Source: Sphingomonas limnosediminicola (GTDB lineage: Bacteria > Pseudomonadota > Alphaproteobacteria > Sphingomonadales > Sphingomonadaceae). Taken from it: 64,000 nt of DNA. Shown here in pieces: positions 9,339-19,290 of the stretch. Each line of letters opens with the position of its first letter. Within the stretch, counting starts at the first letter, position 1. The notes under the pieces were generated by a model. The model was not told the origin of the DNA, made no database searches, and saw only the letters and a program-made list of their open reading frames with translations. The stretch spans positions 2,021,501 to 2,085,500 of the forward strand of contig NZ_BAABBM010000001.1 in assembly GCF_039537965.1 (NCBI RefSeq). The letters run 5' to 3'. The position numbers and the translations under genes were made by a program.

Positions 9339-10024
9339 TGCCGACGCTGGTGCTGCTGCGGCACGGCCAGTCGCAGTGGAATCTCGAAAACCGATTCACC
9401 GGCTGGTGGGACGTCGACCTCAGCCAGACCGGCGTCACCGAGGCGCGCATGGCAGGCTCACTGATGCGCGAGAAGGGCCTCGACTTCGACTGCTGCTTCA
9501 CGAGTGTTTTGACGCGCGCGATCCGCACGCTTCACCTCGCGCTGCACGAGATGGATCGCCTTTGGCTTCCCGTCGCCAAGAACTGGCACCTCAACGAGCG
9601 CCACTACGGTGGACTGACCGGCCTCAATAAGCAGGAAATGATCGACAAGGTCGGGGCCGAGCAGGTGAAGGTCTGGCGCCGCTCCTACGACATTCCGCCG
9701 CCGCCGCTCGAGCTCGGCAGCGAGTATGACGTCTCGAACGACCGTCGCTATGCCGGCATCGACGCTCCGCTGACCGAGAGCCTCAAGGACACCATCGCCC
9801 GCGCCGTGCCTTATTACGAGCAGGAGATCGCGCCCGCGTTGACCGCCGGCAAGCGGGTGCTCGTGGCTGCGCACGGCAATTCGCTGCGCGGCATCATCAA
9901 ATATCTGTCGAACATCAGCGACGACGAGATCGTCGGCCTCGAAATCCCGACCGGCAAGCCGATCGTCTACGATCTGCGCGACGATTTGAGCGTCGAGCGC
10001 CGCTACTACCTCGACGAAGCTTAG
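9338..10024 (+). CDS. gpmA: 2,3-bisphosphoglycerate-dependent phosphoglycerate mutase
   Basis: 228 residues. Interconverts 3- and 2-phosphoglycerate in glycolysis/gluconeogenesis. The catalytic RHGQSQWN motif starts at residue 8, followed by [11 protein letters not shown], the acid/base ERHYGGLTG and the second histidine in [10 protein letters not shown], all standard for the cofactor-dependent enzyme. The start overlaps the M14 peptidase stop. The last four bases overlap the convergent GGDEF gene. Confidence 0.95.
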   Translation: MPTLVLLRHGQSQWNLENRFTGWWDVDLSQTGVTEARMAGSLMREKGLDFDCCFTSVLTRAIRTLHLALHEMDRLWLPVAKNWHLNERHYGGLTGLNKQEMIDKVGAEQVKVWRRSYDIPPPPLELGSEYDVSNDRRYAGIDAPLTESLKDTIARAVPYYEQEIAPALTAGKRVLVAAHGNSLRGIIKYLSNISDDEIVGLEIPTGKPIVYDLRDDLSVERRYYLDEA

Positions 10025-10599
10025 GCCGCCGCTTTCCGGCGGTACATTTCCTCGTCGGCGCGGGACATGACCAACTCGGCCGTGTCGGTCGCTTCGATCA
10101 TGCCGACGCCGATCGCCACGCTCATCGGCAGCGAGAAGCCCTCGTGGATGACCTCGCACGCCGCGATCTGGTCGATCAGGCGCGCGGCGGTCTCGTGCGC
10201 GCTCTGCTCCTCGGCGCATTCGAGCAGGATGCCGAATTCGTCGCCGCCGATACGCGCGACCACGTCGCTTTTGCGAACGCCGGAGGCGAGCAGGTCCGCG
10301 ACCTGGATCAGCGCCTGGTCGCCCGCCCGGTGACCGAACGTATCGTTGATGACCTTGAGGCCGTCGACGTCAACATAAAGCATTGCTGCCGTGGCGCCGT
10401 AGCGGCTGACGCGGGCTATCAGCCGCTCCAGTTCGCGCAGGAACCCGCGCCGATTCGGAAGGTCGATCAGGCTGTCCTGATGCGCCAGGCGATCGAGTTG
10501 CTCGACTCGCTCCTGCAGCTGCGCCACTTGACCGCGCAGACGGCTGATCTCATCGACTAACCGCTGCACATCCGCGTCATCACTTACCTGGTCAGACAT
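10021..10599 (-). CDS. Soluble diguanylate cyclase (GGDEF)
   Basis: 192 residues. A short N-terminal coiled coil (about 10-40, [20 protein letters not shown]) leads to one GGDEF domain. The active-site motif is intact (GGDEFG), and RKSD lies five residues before it, matching the RxxD product-inhibition site. It should therefore make c-di-GMP and be feedback inhibited. No sensory domain or membrane helix is fused, so activation may come through the coiled coil. Three PilZ genes elsewhere in the window (20559, 21018, 33314) are potential receivers. Confidence 0.9.
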   Translation of the reverse strand: MSDQVSDDADVQRLVDEISRLRGQVAQLQERVEQLDRLAHQDSLIDLPNRRGFLRELERLIARVSRYGATAAMLYVDVDGLKVINDTFGHRAGDQALIQVADLLASGVRKSDVVARIGGDEFGILLECAEEQSAHETAARLIDQIAACEVIHEGFSLPMSVAIGVGMIEATDTAELVMSRADEEMYRRKAAA

Positions 10600-10777
10600 T
10601 GCCCCCAGCCTGCCCCGTTGTGATGATGGTCATAGCGCGATTCCAAAGCCTTGAAAATGCAGCACCTTCAAGGGCCCGTTTGGACGAAAAGCCGGCACGG
10701 GCCTGATAGCCGCGTTGCCTAGCCCGATTCGCCCCCCTAAACGAGCCTCCACTCTTCCATTGTTTCAAGGCGGGACG

Positions 10778-11260
10778 ATGACGGCTGGGCCTGTCGGGAT
10801 CATCATGGGAAGCAGCTCCGACTGGGAAACCATGCGGCATGCGTCCGACACCCTGAACGCGCTCGGAATAAAGCATGAAAAGAAGGTCGTTTCGGCTCAC
10901 CGGACGCCTCAGCGGCTTTACGATTATGCCTCCTCGGCGAAGGAGCGGGGCCTGAAGGTGATCATCGCCGGTGCGGGTGGCGCCGCGCATCTACCTGGAA
11001 TGGCGGCGTCGATGACCTCGCTGCCGGTGCTTGGCGTCCCGATCGAAAGCCAGGCGCTGAAGGGCATGGATAGCTTGCTGTCGATCGTTCAGATGCCCGC
11101 CGGCGTACCGGTCGGAACCCTAGCCATCGGCAAGGCGGGCGCCATCAATGCCGCGCTGCTCGCCGCGGCCATCCTCGCGACGAGCGACGACGCGCTTGCG
11201 GCGAAGCTGGAGGCGTGGCGGGAACAGCAAACGGGATCGGTCGTCGAAGCACCTGAATGA
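10778..11260 (+). CDS. purE: N5-carboxyaminoimidazole ribonucleotide mutase
   Basis: 160 residues from ATG 10778. An upstream in-frame TTG (10715) is ignored because the added residues are non-conserved and family members begin just before [11 protein letters not shown]. Class I PurE converts N5-CAIR to CAIR in purine synthesis. Seen: [22 protein letters not shown] and [13 protein letters not shown] motifs. The last codons overlap purK by four bases (ATGA), the usual coupled purEK arrangement. Confidence 0.95.
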   Translation: MTAGPVGIIMGSSSDWETMRHASDTLNALGIKHEKKVVSAHRTPQRLYDYASSAKERGLKVIIAGAGGAAHLPGMAASMTSLPVLGVPIESQALKGMDSLLSIVQMPAGVPVGTLAIGKAGAINAALLAAAILATSDDALAAKLEAWREQQTGSVVEAPE

Positions 11261-12318
11261 CGATTCCTCCGGGCAGCACGATCGGCATCATCGGCGGCGG
11301 TCAGCTCGGCCGCATGCTCAGCGTCGCGGCCGCCCAGCTCGGCTACAAATGCCACATTTTCGACCCGCATGACGCGCCCTGTGCGACCGACGTCGCGGCG
11401 CACTTCACCCGCGCCGCCTTCAACGACCGGGAGGCGATTGAGCGCTTCGGGCAGAGCGTCGACGTCGTCACCTACGAATTCGAAAACCTCGCCGTGGAGC
11501 CGTTGCAAGGCCTCGGCGACAAGCTGCGGCCCGGAGCCAAGTCGCTTGCTGTGGCGCAGGACCGCGGATCCGAAAAGAGCTTCATCGAGAAGTGTGGGGG
11601 GCGCGTCGCGTCGTGGCGCGAGGTCTTGTCACTAGAAGAAGTCCACGCGGCGGTTGGTGAGCTCGGCTTGCCGATTGTCCTCAAGACCCGCCGTTACGGA
11701 TATGACGGCAAGGGGCAGGCATGGATCCGTGCGGTCGACGAAGCCGAAGAAGCCTGGAAATCGATCAGCGAAGAGCCCGCGGTGGCCGAATCCGGCGTCG
11801 ATTTCGCGGCCGAATTCTCCGTCATCATCGCCCGCTGGCAAGATGGGCGATACGCGTTCTGGGATTCGGCGGAGAACGAGCATCGCGACGGTATTCTGCG
11901 CCGTTCCACCGTCCCAAGCAGCGAAACGGTCGCGCTCCAAATTGCCGAGGCGCGCGAGGCTGCGCTGCAGATCGCCGAAGCGCTTGGCCACATCGGCGTG
12001 CTCACGGTGGAATTCTTCGCCAGCGAAAACGGACCGGTGGTCAACGAGATCGCTCCGCGCGTTCACAACAGCGGCCATTGGACGATCGAAGGTGCGATCA
12101 CCTCACAATTCGAGCAGCATATCCGCGCGATCTGCGACCTTCCGCCAGGCGCGACGGATCTCTCCGGCAGCGGCGCAGTAATGGACAACCTTATCGGCGG
12201 CGACCTCGACCGCTGGCCGCAACTGGTCGCGGAAGAAGGCGCGCACGTCCATATCTACGGCAAGGGCGAAGCGCGACCCGGCCGAAAGATGGGCCACGTC
12301 ACCCTCGTCCGCCGCTAA
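11257..12318 (+). CDS. purK: N5-carboxyaminoimidazole ribonucleotide synthase
   Basis: 353 residues, ATP-grasp fold. Uses ATP and bicarbonate to carboxylate AIR, feeding PurE. The N-terminal [12 protein letters not shown] loop, the ATP-grasp core ([13 protein letters not shown]) and the metal/ATP region [14 protein letters not shown] are typical of PurK. It starts within the purE stop. It ends convergently with the methyltransferase gene, overlapping by four bases. Confidence 0.95.
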   Translation: MTIPPGSTIGIIGGGQLGRMLSVAAAQLGYKCHIFDPHDAPCATDVAAHFTRAAFNDREAIERFGQSVDVVTYEFENLAVEPLQGLGDKLRPGAKSLAVAQDRGSEKSFIEKCGGRVASWREVLSLEEVHAAVGELGLPIVLKTRRYGYDGKGQAWIRAVDEAEEAWKSISEEPAVAESGVDFAAEFSVIIARWQDGRYAFWDSAENEHRDGILRRSTVPSSETVALQIAEAREAALQIAEALGHIGVLTVEFFASENGPVVNEIAPRVHNSGHWTIEGAITSQFEQHIRAICDLPPGATDLSGSGAVMDNLIGGDLDRWPQLVAEEGAHVHIYGKGEARPGRKMGHVTLVRR

Positions 12319-13172
12319 ACGCGCACCCCTTCGATCCTCCACGCCAGTACTTCGCCCGCAGCGAGCAGCAATTCCGGCTGCGCAAGCCTGAATTGCTCGC
12401 GCAGCGGCTCCAGCCAATCGTCAATCGCCGCCGGAGCAACGCAACTTCCCTCGAGCGCCGCCGACAGCGTCCTGTCAGGCGCGAGTGCATCCATCACCGC
12501 GCTCCATATCTGACGGCGCTGGTCGTCCGTCCCCATTGAACGGGACGCCAGGCAATTGGCCGCGAACATGACGGTCTGGTCGTCCGGGAAGCTATCGCGA
12601 ATACGGACCAGGCACGGAATGTTGCGGGCCAGGAACGCACGCTGGGCTCGCGCGCTGCCAAGCTCGTCCAGCGCTTCGCCATGCGCTCGCTCGCGGCGGA
12701 CGATGACGCTCGCCGAATGGTGCACGACTAACGACATGCGCGCGCCGGGGCGAAGAACGCGGGCGAGTTCCTTCGTGGCGATCGGGACGTTGCTGTATTC
12801 GAAGCCGAACTGGCTGATCGCCGCGTCCAGGCTCGCGTCCGCGCGCGGGAGCTCTTCGGCACGCGTTTCGCCCCAAATCTCGATCTGGGGATGCGGCGAT
12901 CCTTGCACGCGCGCGGTGTCGATCCCCACCACCCGAATATCGCCGCGGGCGCTGGCTAGGCTGCGCGCCGCGGCACCTTTGCCGCAGCCGATGTCCAGGA
13001 CCGTCGCGGCAAGGGGAAGCTTGGCCGCAAAAGCCTGCCAATGATTGCTGAGGGCTTGCCGGACGGCGGGAGACGCACCCTGCAGGCAGCGCGAATCCGG
13101 ACTTTGCTCGTCCCAGAATGCCGTCCAGGCGTCGGCGTGGTCGCCCTTCCTGATGCTGGCGAAACTTCCCAT
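12315..13172 (-). CDS. Class I SAM-dependent methyltransferase
   Basis: 285 residues from ATG 13172. A longer in-frame start exists but would run into the upstream gene, while 13172 lies 7 bp after that gene's stop. Motif I is VLDIGCGKGAAA, followed by an acidic strand end (VVGIDTA) and a post-motif FEYSNVPIATKELARVLRPGA typical of methyltransferase family 11. The long C-terminal helical part (about 190-285) is not recognised. The substrate is unknown. It is probably cotranscribed with the four-helix membrane protein. Confidence 0.78.
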   Translation of the reverse strand: MGSFASIRKGDHADAWTAFWDEQSPDSRCLQGASPAVRQALSNHWQAFAAKLPLAATVLDIGCGKGAAARSLASARGDIRVVGIDTARVQGSPHPQIEIWGETRAEELPRADASLDAAISQFGFEYSNVPIATKELARVLRPGARMSLVVHHSASVIVRRERAHGEALDELGSARAQRAFLARNIPCLVRIRDSFPDDQTVMFAANCLASRSMGTDDQRRQIWSAVMDALAPDRTLSAALEGSCVAPAAIDDWLEPLREQFRLAQPELLLAAGEVLAWRIEGVRV

Positions 13173-13179
13173 TGGCTGT

Positions 13180-13686
13180 TCAGGCGCGGCGGAGAGACGC
13201 GGTACGCGGCTCGTCGGGGATCGCGCCCAGCCACCGGCCGGCAAGCGCGATGACCAGCCCGACGCCGACCATATGCACGATCAGTTCCGTCCAGCGCACC
13301 GTCCGTAGGTCGCCGGGGAAATTCGACGCGGGAACGACGATCCAGCGCATCGCGAAGTAGATGGCGGCGCCGTACAGCAGGCCCGCGACGACAAGGTTCT
13401 GCCGCACCTGTCGGAGGGACCGCGCGGCTGCGATGAACAGCACCGCCATCACGATCGTCATGGCGAAATGGAGCAATGCTCCAAGCACGGCCGTCGCTGT
13501 CCCGCCCTCGAAGGCTGCGCGATCGAACAGGCCGCTGGCGACCGACTGAAGCACCCTTGCTGCGCTGACGCCCTTCGCCGCGCTTGCGACGATGGCGTAG
13601 GTGATGTCGATCGCGCCCGCCACGACTCCCCCAATGAGGGCAGCCCGGATCACGCGGGGGCCCGTTGATCCGGCAATGTTTCGCAT
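13180..13686 (-). CDS. Four-helix membrane protein, function unknown
   Basis: 168 residues with four predicted membrane helices (about 14-35, 62-85, 95-115, 132-152). It broadly resembles YagU/DUF1440-type proteins, without a decisive motif. The ribosome site AAGGAGG before ATG 13686 can pair with CCTCC three bases upstream, giving a short hairpin over the Shine-Dalgarno. The gene lies immediately before, and likely in one transcript with, the methyltransferase. Confidence 0.7.
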   Translation of the reverse strand: MRNIAGSTGPRVIRAALIGGVVAGAIDITYAIVASAAKGVSAARVLQSVASGLFDRAAFEGGTATAVLGALLHFAMTIVMAVLFIAAARSLRQVRQNLVVAGLLYGAAIYFAMRWIVVPASNFPGDLRTVRWTELIVHMVGVGLVIALAGRWLGAIPDEPRTASLRRA

Positions 13687-13859
13687 CGGCTGCCCTCCTT
13701 GGGAGGCGGCCAGTGTCCAACTGAGAGGAGCGCGGATGAACCGGCTTGCTGTCGGGCTGCAAATGCTCGCAGCTAAACGTTCCTGATGTCGCCGAACGTC
13801 GGTTCTTAGCAGCCGAATGGCAATCGACAGCGGCTCGGCGGCAGCGCAAATTGCGGCGC

Positions 13860-14972
13860 ATGAAAAGCCTGGCTGTCGATCCTGCTGTTCACGTGGCCGA
13901 CAAGTTCGCGCTCGACGATAGCGCGCGTGGTCTCAGGACGCGGCGCACACGTGCCTTGCTGTGGCTGACGCTGATCTTCTGGGGCTCGAATCTTGTTCTA
14001 CTGACGCTCGGCACCGCATTGTCCCGCAACCCGCATTTGCTCGAGCTAACGGGAATGCGGGTCGTCGCGACCGTCGCCGGCCTCGGTCTGTGCTTCCTTA
14101 TCCACCTGCTGTTGCGGCGTCCCGGCCTGTCGACGACGCGCAAGCGGCTGATCGCCCTTGTCATCGTCGCGCCAATCGCCGCGGAAACGTTCGCCTGGAC
14201 CAGCTTTTTCGCCGAAGCGTCCGTGGAGCCGGCCCTGCGAAGCGTTCAGATCACCGGCAGCGCAGTCATCCGCACCATCTCCTTCTGGACCTGGTTCTTC
14301 CTCGCCTGGTCTGGTCTCTACCTCGCCGTGACCTACAGCTTCGACCTTCGCGAGGAGCAGCAGCGATCCGCCGACCTTCGCGAGCGCGAGCATGTCGCGC
14401 AGCTCCGCGCGCTGCACAGCCAGATCAACCCGCACTTCCTATTCAACAGCCTGAACTCGGTGTCCGCGCTGATCCTCGACCGCAAGGTCGAACAGGCCGA
14501 GGAAATGGTCGGAAAGCTTGCGCGCTTCCTGCGCCTCGGCCTCGCCGCCGATCCCACCGAGAAGATCGCGCTCGCCGCGGAGATCGGGCTGCAGCGCGCC
14601 TATCTGGAGATCGAGCAACTCCGATACTCGGACCTCCGCATCGATATCAGTGTGCCGGATGCACTCGAGGGCGCGCGCGTCCCCGCGCTGATACTGCAGC
14701 CAATCGTCGAGAACGCGGTGAAATATGGCGTCGCCGGAGCACCGCCGCCGGCGACCATCGCGATCGACGCTAGCGCTGAAGGCTCACAGTTAATCCTGAA
14801 GGTGCGCGACAGCGGCAAGGGCGGCGGCAAGACCGGCACGGGGATTGGCCTCGCCAACATTCGCCAACGTCTCCAGCTCATCTACGGCGCGGAGAACGCG
14901 GATCTGCACGCTGGTCCCGTCGCAGACAGCGGTTTCGAGGTCGCGCTTACCCTGCCGCTGGAGCTTGCGTGA
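13860..14972 (+). CDS. LytS/YehU-type sensor histidine kinase
   Basis: 370 residues from ATG 13860. A longer TTG-initiated frame adds a non-conserved leader. Four membrane helices lie within residues ~28-165, then a short coiled coil, then the His_kinase (PF06580) signature HSQINPHFLFNSLNSVSALI with its phosphoacceptor His. The ATPase part has PIVENAVKYGV and a GTGIGLANIRQRL box. It overlaps the LytTR regulator by four bases (GTGA), so the two form a two-component system. A 16-codon reading frame with a good ribosome site (13736-13786) precedes it. Confidence 0.9.
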   Translation: MKSLAVDPAVHVADKFALDDSARGLRTRRTRALLWLTLIFWGSNLVLLTLGTALSRNPHLLELTGMRVVATVAGLGLCFLIHLLLRRPGLSTTRKRLIALVIVAPIAAETFAWTSFFAEASVEPALRSVQITGSAVIRTISFWTWFFLAWSGLYLAVTYSFDLREEQQRSADLREREHVAQLRALHSQINPHFLFNSLNSVSALILDRKVEQAEEMVGKLARFLRLGLAADPTEKIALAAEIGLQRAYLEIEQLRYSDLRIDISVPDALEGARVPALILQPIVENAVKYGVAGAPPPATIAIDASAEGSQLILKVRDSGKGGGKTGTGIGLANIRQRLQLIYGAENADLHAGPVADSGFEVALTLPLELA

Positions 14973-15766
14973 GCCCGCTGCGCGTTCTCAGCGTCGACGA
15001 CGAGACTCTCGCGCTTCGCCGGCTCAGCCTCTTGCTGCGCGCCATCCCCAACATCGACCATGTCGGCGAAGCTGGCGGCTGTGCCGAGGCGCTTACAAAG
15101 ATCGATCTGCTCAGCCCCGACGTCGTCCTGCTCGACGTGAAGATGCGCGACGGCAACGGGTTCGAGGTGGTCGAGGCGATCAGCCGCCGCGCCAATCCGC
15201 CGGCCGTCATCTTCGTCACCGCCTTCGAGAATTTCGCGGTCCGCGCCTTCGACAGCGCGATCGCCGACTATTTGCTGAAACCCGTCGAGCGCGCGCGCCT
15301 GTCGCAAGCGCTCGCCCGCGCCGGGCAGCAACTCCGCGCCACCGATGCCGAACAGCGCGTCGCCGAGCTTCAGGAGATCATCCGCAACCTCCGCTCCGGC
15401 GCGGAGAGCGGCGACAGTCCCTTCGACACCGAATTCTGGCTCAAGAGCTCGGCAGGCATCGTTCGCGTACCGGTCGACGCCATCGATTTCGTAAGCAGCG
15501 AAGACGATTATGTCGCGATCCATACGGCGACTGGATCGCACCTCATGCGCGGATCGATCCGCCGGTTCGAGGATCGCATCGAGCCCGACCTTTTCGTCCG
15601 CATCCATCGCCGCTGGCTCGTCCGCAAGTCAGCCATCGCCGAGGTGCGCAAGGCGAAGCTCGGCAGCGCCGAGGTCGTGCTTCGCAACGGCAAGCGACTC
15701 CCTGCCGGCCGCGTCTACGTAAAGCAGCTGCGCCAGCTGATCGAAGGCAGCGCCGCCCGCAACTGA
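14969..15766 (+). CDS. LytTR-family response regulator
   Basis: 265 residues. The receiver domain (1-120) has acidic pair D10-D11, phosphoacceptor D56 in VVLLDVKM, T and K at VTAFENFA and LLKPVE. A linker coiled coil is followed by a LytTR DNA-binding domain (about 160-262, with IDFVSSEDDYVAIHT and FVRIHRRWLV). Partner of the preceding kinase by overlap. LytTR regulators bind direct repeats; no target site was identified. It converges on the M16 peptidase gene with a 4 bp gap. Confidence 0.92.
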   Translation: MSPLRVLSVDDETLALRRLSLLLRAIPNIDHVGEAGGCAEALTKIDLLSPDVVLLDVKMRDGNGFEVVEAISRRANPPAVIFVTAFENFAVRAFDSAIADYLLKPVERARLSQALARAGQQLRATDAEQRVAELQEIIRNLRSGAESGDSPFDTEFWLKSSAGIVRVPVDAIDFVSSEDDYVAIHTATGSHLMRGSIRRFEDRIEPDLFVRIHRRWLVRKSAIAEVRKAKLGSAEVVLRNGKRLPAGRVYVKQLRQLIEGSAARN

Positions 15767-15770
15767 TCGC

Positions 15771-18572
15771 TTAGGGCGCTTCCACCACCTCGATGGGCAT
15801 GCCGAGCTTGTCGAGCTGCGGCCGGATCTTGGCCGCGTCGCCGACGACGATCCACGTGAAGCCCTTTGGGTCGAGTGCAGCGCGCGCGGCCTGGTCGAGC
15901 GAAGCGACGGTCTGCGCGCGATAACGCGCAGCGAGCGTCTCGTAATAATTATCGGGTCGCTTCAGCACATCCATGCTCATCATCGCGCTCAGCAAGGAAC
16001 CGGCGGTCTCGAACTGGCCAGGCAGGCGGTTGATGTTGTTGGCGATGGTGCGGTCGCGCTCCTCCTCGGTAATACCCTTAGTCGTCAGGAACGAGACGAT
16101 GTCGGCATTCATCGCGGCAAGCGCCTCGCCGGTACGATCCGCCTGAACCGGCGCCGACACGACATAAGGCACGGCATGCTCGACGACCGAGGAGTCGCCG
16201 CTGACGCCGTATGACCATCCCTTGGTCTCGCGAAGGTCCATGTTGAGGCGTGACAGGAATGTGCCGCCGAGCACGTCGTTGGCGGTATCGAACGGCACGA
16301 CGTCCGCCCGCGGATCGATCGGCAGCAACTGTCCGCCGACGATACTCGACTGCGGCGAACCCGGACGGTCGATCAGCAGGATCTTCGGCGCCGTCGCGCG
16401 CGCAGGTGTGGCGATGAAGGTCTTCACACCCTTCGGCGTGGCGGGTGGGGCCCATTTGCCGAAACGGGCCTCGAGCAGAGGCTGAACTTCGGCAAGCGGC
16501 TTGTCGGACACGATGAAGATCTTCGCCGCGTCGGGACGCAGCCAGCGCTGCTCGAAGTTGACGAAGTCCGCCCGGCTGAACTTCTCGATCGCCTTGGGGT
16601 CGCCCGGCGGACCGCCGTAAGGGTGGTTGGCGCCATAAAGCACCGTCGGCAGCAGCCGGTTGGCGACGCGCGTCGGGTCCTTCTGCTCCTGCGCGATGCC
16701 GGTCAGCCACTGCGTGCGAAGCCGGGCGATGTCGTCATCGCGGAATGCCGCGTCCTTCACGACATCGTCCATCAGGTCGAGCGACGGCGCGAGGTTTGGC
16801 GTCAGCGCATTCAGCATGACGTACGACCGGTCTCCAGCATTGGTCGCGCTGACATCGGCGCCCAGCCGCTCTTCCGTCTCTGCCACTTCCTGCGAAGTCA
16901 GCTTCGACGTTCCTTCGTCGAGCAGGTCCATCGCCATCGACGCGAGCCCGCGCTGTTGAGGCGAGTCCGACGCCGACCCGGCATCGAACGACATCGAAAT
17001 CTGGGTCACCGGAACCGTCGTGCGCTGCGCGTAGACGACCGGCATCCCGTTCGACAGTTGCGTATGAACGATCGGCGGGAAGTCGAGGGCGGCAAGCTGG
17101 CCGACCGGCGGGATCTGGCGATTACCCTTCACGACGCCCGCTTCCTTCGGCGCCGGCTTGACCTCGGCCGTCTTGGCTTCGTCGTAGGCAGGCCGCTCAC
17201 CGGGCGCGAGCGTGATTGTCAGTGCGGGCCGCCGCAGCCATTGCTGCATCGCCGTCCGCACTGCCTCCGGCGTGATCGCGGCATAGGTAGCAAGCGTCTT
17301 CTTGTAGAAGTCGCTGTCGCCCGCGTAGACCTGTCCCTCGGCGAGCGTTTGGCCCTTGCCCGAGAAACCGCCGACCTTCTCGAGCCCGCGAATACGGCCC
17401 GACACTTCGCTCATTACCGCGCGCTGGACTTCGTCCTTCGTCGGCCCCTTTGCGATATAATCGGCCATGATCTGGTCGAGCCGCTTCGACACCTTTGCGG
17501 GATCGACGCCGGGCGTCACATAGGCGCTGACGTTGAACATGCCCGCGCGCTGAAGCGGCGACAGGCTTGCGCTGACCGCAACGGCGATCTTCTCGTTGCG
17601 CACCAGCATCTTGTCGAGGCGCGAGCTGGCAAGTCCGCCAAGCACCGACGCACCGATGTCGAGCGCGGCCAGTTGCTTGTCCAGCAAGCCCGGCACCGGC
17701 CAGTAGCGCTGGATGATTGTCATCGCGACATGGTCCTTCATCGCGACCGACACCGGCTTGGTCAGCCGGGGGACGCTTGCCATCGCCGGGTGATTGACCG
17801 GCCCAGCGGGGATCGCGCCGAAATATTTCTCGACCAGCGGCCGCGCTTGCGCCTCGGTGACGTCGCCCGCAAGCACCAGCACCGCGTTGTTGGGTCCGTA
17901 GCGGTCGCGGAACCACTGCTTCACGTCCTCAAGGCTCGCCGCGTCGAGGTCGGCCATCGAGCCGATGGTTGTGTGGTGATAGGGGTGTCCGGGCGGGAAG
18001 AGCTTTCCGAACAATTCGTACTGCACGAGCCCGCCCGGGCGGCTGTCGCCTTGGCGCTTCTCATTCTGCACGACGCCGCGCTGGTTATCGATCACGCCCT
18101 GCGTCACCGCGCCGAGCAAATGGCCCATGCGGTCGCTTTCCATGAACAGCGCGCGCTCGAGCGCCCCGGTGGGGACCGATTCAAAATAGTTGGTGCGGTC
18201 GTAGGAGGTGGTGCCGTTGTAATCCGTGGCGCCGACCTGCTGCAGATAGGTGAAATAGTCGCCCGGCAGATTCTCGCTGCCGTTGAACATCAGATGCTCG
18301 AACAGATGAGCGAAGCCGGTCTTGCCCTTGGGCTCGTCCTTCGACCCGACATTATACCAAACGGCGACCGAGACGACGGGCGCCTTATGGTCTTCATGGA
18401 CGATGACAGTGAGGCCGTTCGCCAGCTTGAAGCTGGAATGCGGAATCGAGACCTGACGGACGAGGGTCGGGATCGGGACCGACTTCCCCGGTGCAAGAGT
18501 TGGGGCCGACAGGGCAGGGGCGGTCAGCGATGTCGCCGCGACCAGCAGGGCGACGCGTCCAAATCCGTGCAT
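15771..18572 (-). CDS. Secreted M16 zinc peptidase, two fused domains
   Basis: 933 residues with an N-terminal signal peptide (cleavage near ALSAP, residue ~23). The N-terminal half has the inverted zinc motif HLFEH at residues 89-93 and the downstream Glu within QNEKRQGD. The C-terminal half (about 480-920) is a second M16 unit without the motif, which supplies the closing half of the clamshell. This fused pitrilysin/PqqL-like layout is common in sphingomonads and acts on peptides in the periplasm. It is transcribed alone. Confidence 0.92.
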   Translation of the reverse strand: MHGFGRVALLVAATSLTAPALSAPTLAPGKSVPIPTLVRQVSIPHSSFKLANGLTVIVHEDHKAPVVSVAVWYNVGSKDEPKGKTGFAHLFEHLMFNGSENLPGDYFTYLQQVGATDYNGTTSYDRTNYFESVPTGALERALFMESDRMGHLLGAVTQGVIDNQRGVVQNEKRQGDSRPGGLVQYELFGKLFPPGHPYHHTTIGSMADLDAASLEDVKQWFRDRYGPNNAVLVLAGDVTEAQARPLVEKYFGAIPAGPVNHPAMASVPRLTKPVSVAMKDHVAMTIIQRYWPVPGLLDKQLAALDIGASVLGGLASSRLDKMLVRNEKIAVAVSASLSPLQRAGMFNVSAYVTPGVDPAKVSKRLDQIMADYIAKGPTKDEVQRAVMSEVSGRIRGLEKVGGFSGKGQTLAEGQVYAGDSDFYKKTLATYAAITPEAVRTAMQQWLRRPALTITLAPGERPAYDEAKTAEVKPAPKEAGVVKGNRQIPPVGQLAALDFPPIVHTQLSNGMPVVYAQRTTVPVTQISMSFDAGSASDSPQQRGLASMAMDLLDEGTSKLTSQEVAETEERLGADVSATNAGDRSYVMLNALTPNLAPSLDLMDDVVKDAAFRDDDIARLRTQWLTGIAQEQKDPTRVANRLLPTVLYGANHPYGGPPGDPKAIEKFSRADFVNFEQRWLRPDAAKIFIVSDKPLAEVQPLLEARFGKWAPPATPKGVKTFIATPARATAPKILLIDRPGSPQSSIVGGQLLPIDPRADVVPFDTANDVLGGTFLSRLNMDLRETKGWSYGVSGDSSVVEHAVPYVVSAPVQADRTGEALAAMNADIVSFLTTKGITEEERDRTIANNINRLPGQFETAGSLLSAMMSMDVLKRPDNYYETLAARYRAQTVASLDQAARAALDPKGFTWIVVGDAAKIRPQLDKLGMPIEVVEAP

Positions 18573-18694
18573 GTTTTGGCTTTTCTCCGGCGAAATCAGT
18601 TCCCGTGGCGACGCGAGAACTTAGCCGCGCCGCCGCTTAGCGCAACGGCGGTGCGCCTGCCGGCATGGATTTTCGATGAATGAAGCGGCCAGGC

Positions 18695-19051
18695 TTAGAT
18701 GCAGCTGTCGATTGCCGACAGCAGACGGGTGCGCGCAGCGTCGTCGTCCGACGCGGCCTCGACACGGATCACGCGCGTCACGCCGCGATCCGCGACATCG
18801 ACGTAATAAGGCGAACGCACGTTGGGCGCGCCAGCGTTGGAGAAGGTGCCGCCGCCGCTTTCCTTGGGAATGAACGACCAGGGCGTCGAAGCGCGATCCT
18901 GAGATTCGGCGAAGCAACGTATCAGCGGGTCAGCGGCCTTGGTCGTGGTCCGGATATCGCCTCCCGCAGGAGCAGCGAACGCCGGTCCAGCCATGGCTGC
19001 AATAATGGTTAAGCAAAGATGTTTTCTCGCCACCGAAATCTGCCTCCGCAC
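18695..19051 (-). CDS. Small secreted protein of unknown function
   Basis: 118 residues. A clear signal peptide (basic MRRQISVARKH, then a hydrophobic core ending PAFAAP, residue ~27). The mature part has two cysteines (RCFAES and the C-terminal IDSCI) that could form a disulfide, and a beta-rich middle (SPYYVDVADRGVTRVIRVEA). I do not recognise the family. It is divergent from the PEP-CTERM gene across about 240 bp. Confidence 0.72.
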   Translation of the reverse strand: MRRQISVARKHLCLTIIAAMAGPAFAAPAGGDIRTTTKAADPLIRCFAESQDRASTPWSFIPKESGGGTFSNAGAPNVRSPYYVDVADRGVTRVIRVEAASDDDAARTRLLSAIDSCI

Positions 19052-19209
19052 GATGCAAATCCTCCCGGATCTGCTTGCCTTAACTTAAATCGAACGCCAA
19101 CATGGTCAACGCTTGGTTACCCATATTGGCTGCCTTGCCTGTGCTGGTGAAGCAATTCCGCTGATTCCGCTGCTCCACATTGGGGCAGCGTTTAATCGGA
19201 AGTTGATGC

Positions 19210-19235
19210 GGAACCTTAATCAGTAGTTAATCGTC
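19210..19235 (+). promoter_or_regulatory. Possible EcfG-type (general stress) promoter
   Basis: GGAAC at 19210-19214 is followed after 17 bases by CGTC at 19232-19235. The alphaproteobacterial sigma-EcfG consensus is GGAAC, 16-17 bases, CGTT, so one base of the -10 differs. It sits about 55 bp before the ATG of the PEP-CTERM gene. Only pattern support. Confidence 0.28.
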
Positions 19236-19290
19236 GTAACGCGTAGGATTGGCGCCCGCGCCGAGTTTGACCACAGGGGCGACGCAAAAG

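Noticed and set aside
13736-13786. 16-codon frame with a good GAGAGGAG ribosome site before the LytS-type kinase
   Set aside because: Could be a leader peptide, but there is no attenuator-like structure or amino-acid bias to support it.
16623-18683. Very long open frame on the + strand opposite the M16 peptidase gene (about 686 codons)
   Set aside because: Arg/His-rich, no domain features; it is the antisense shadow of a high-GC coding sequence whose sense strand has clear M16 motifs.
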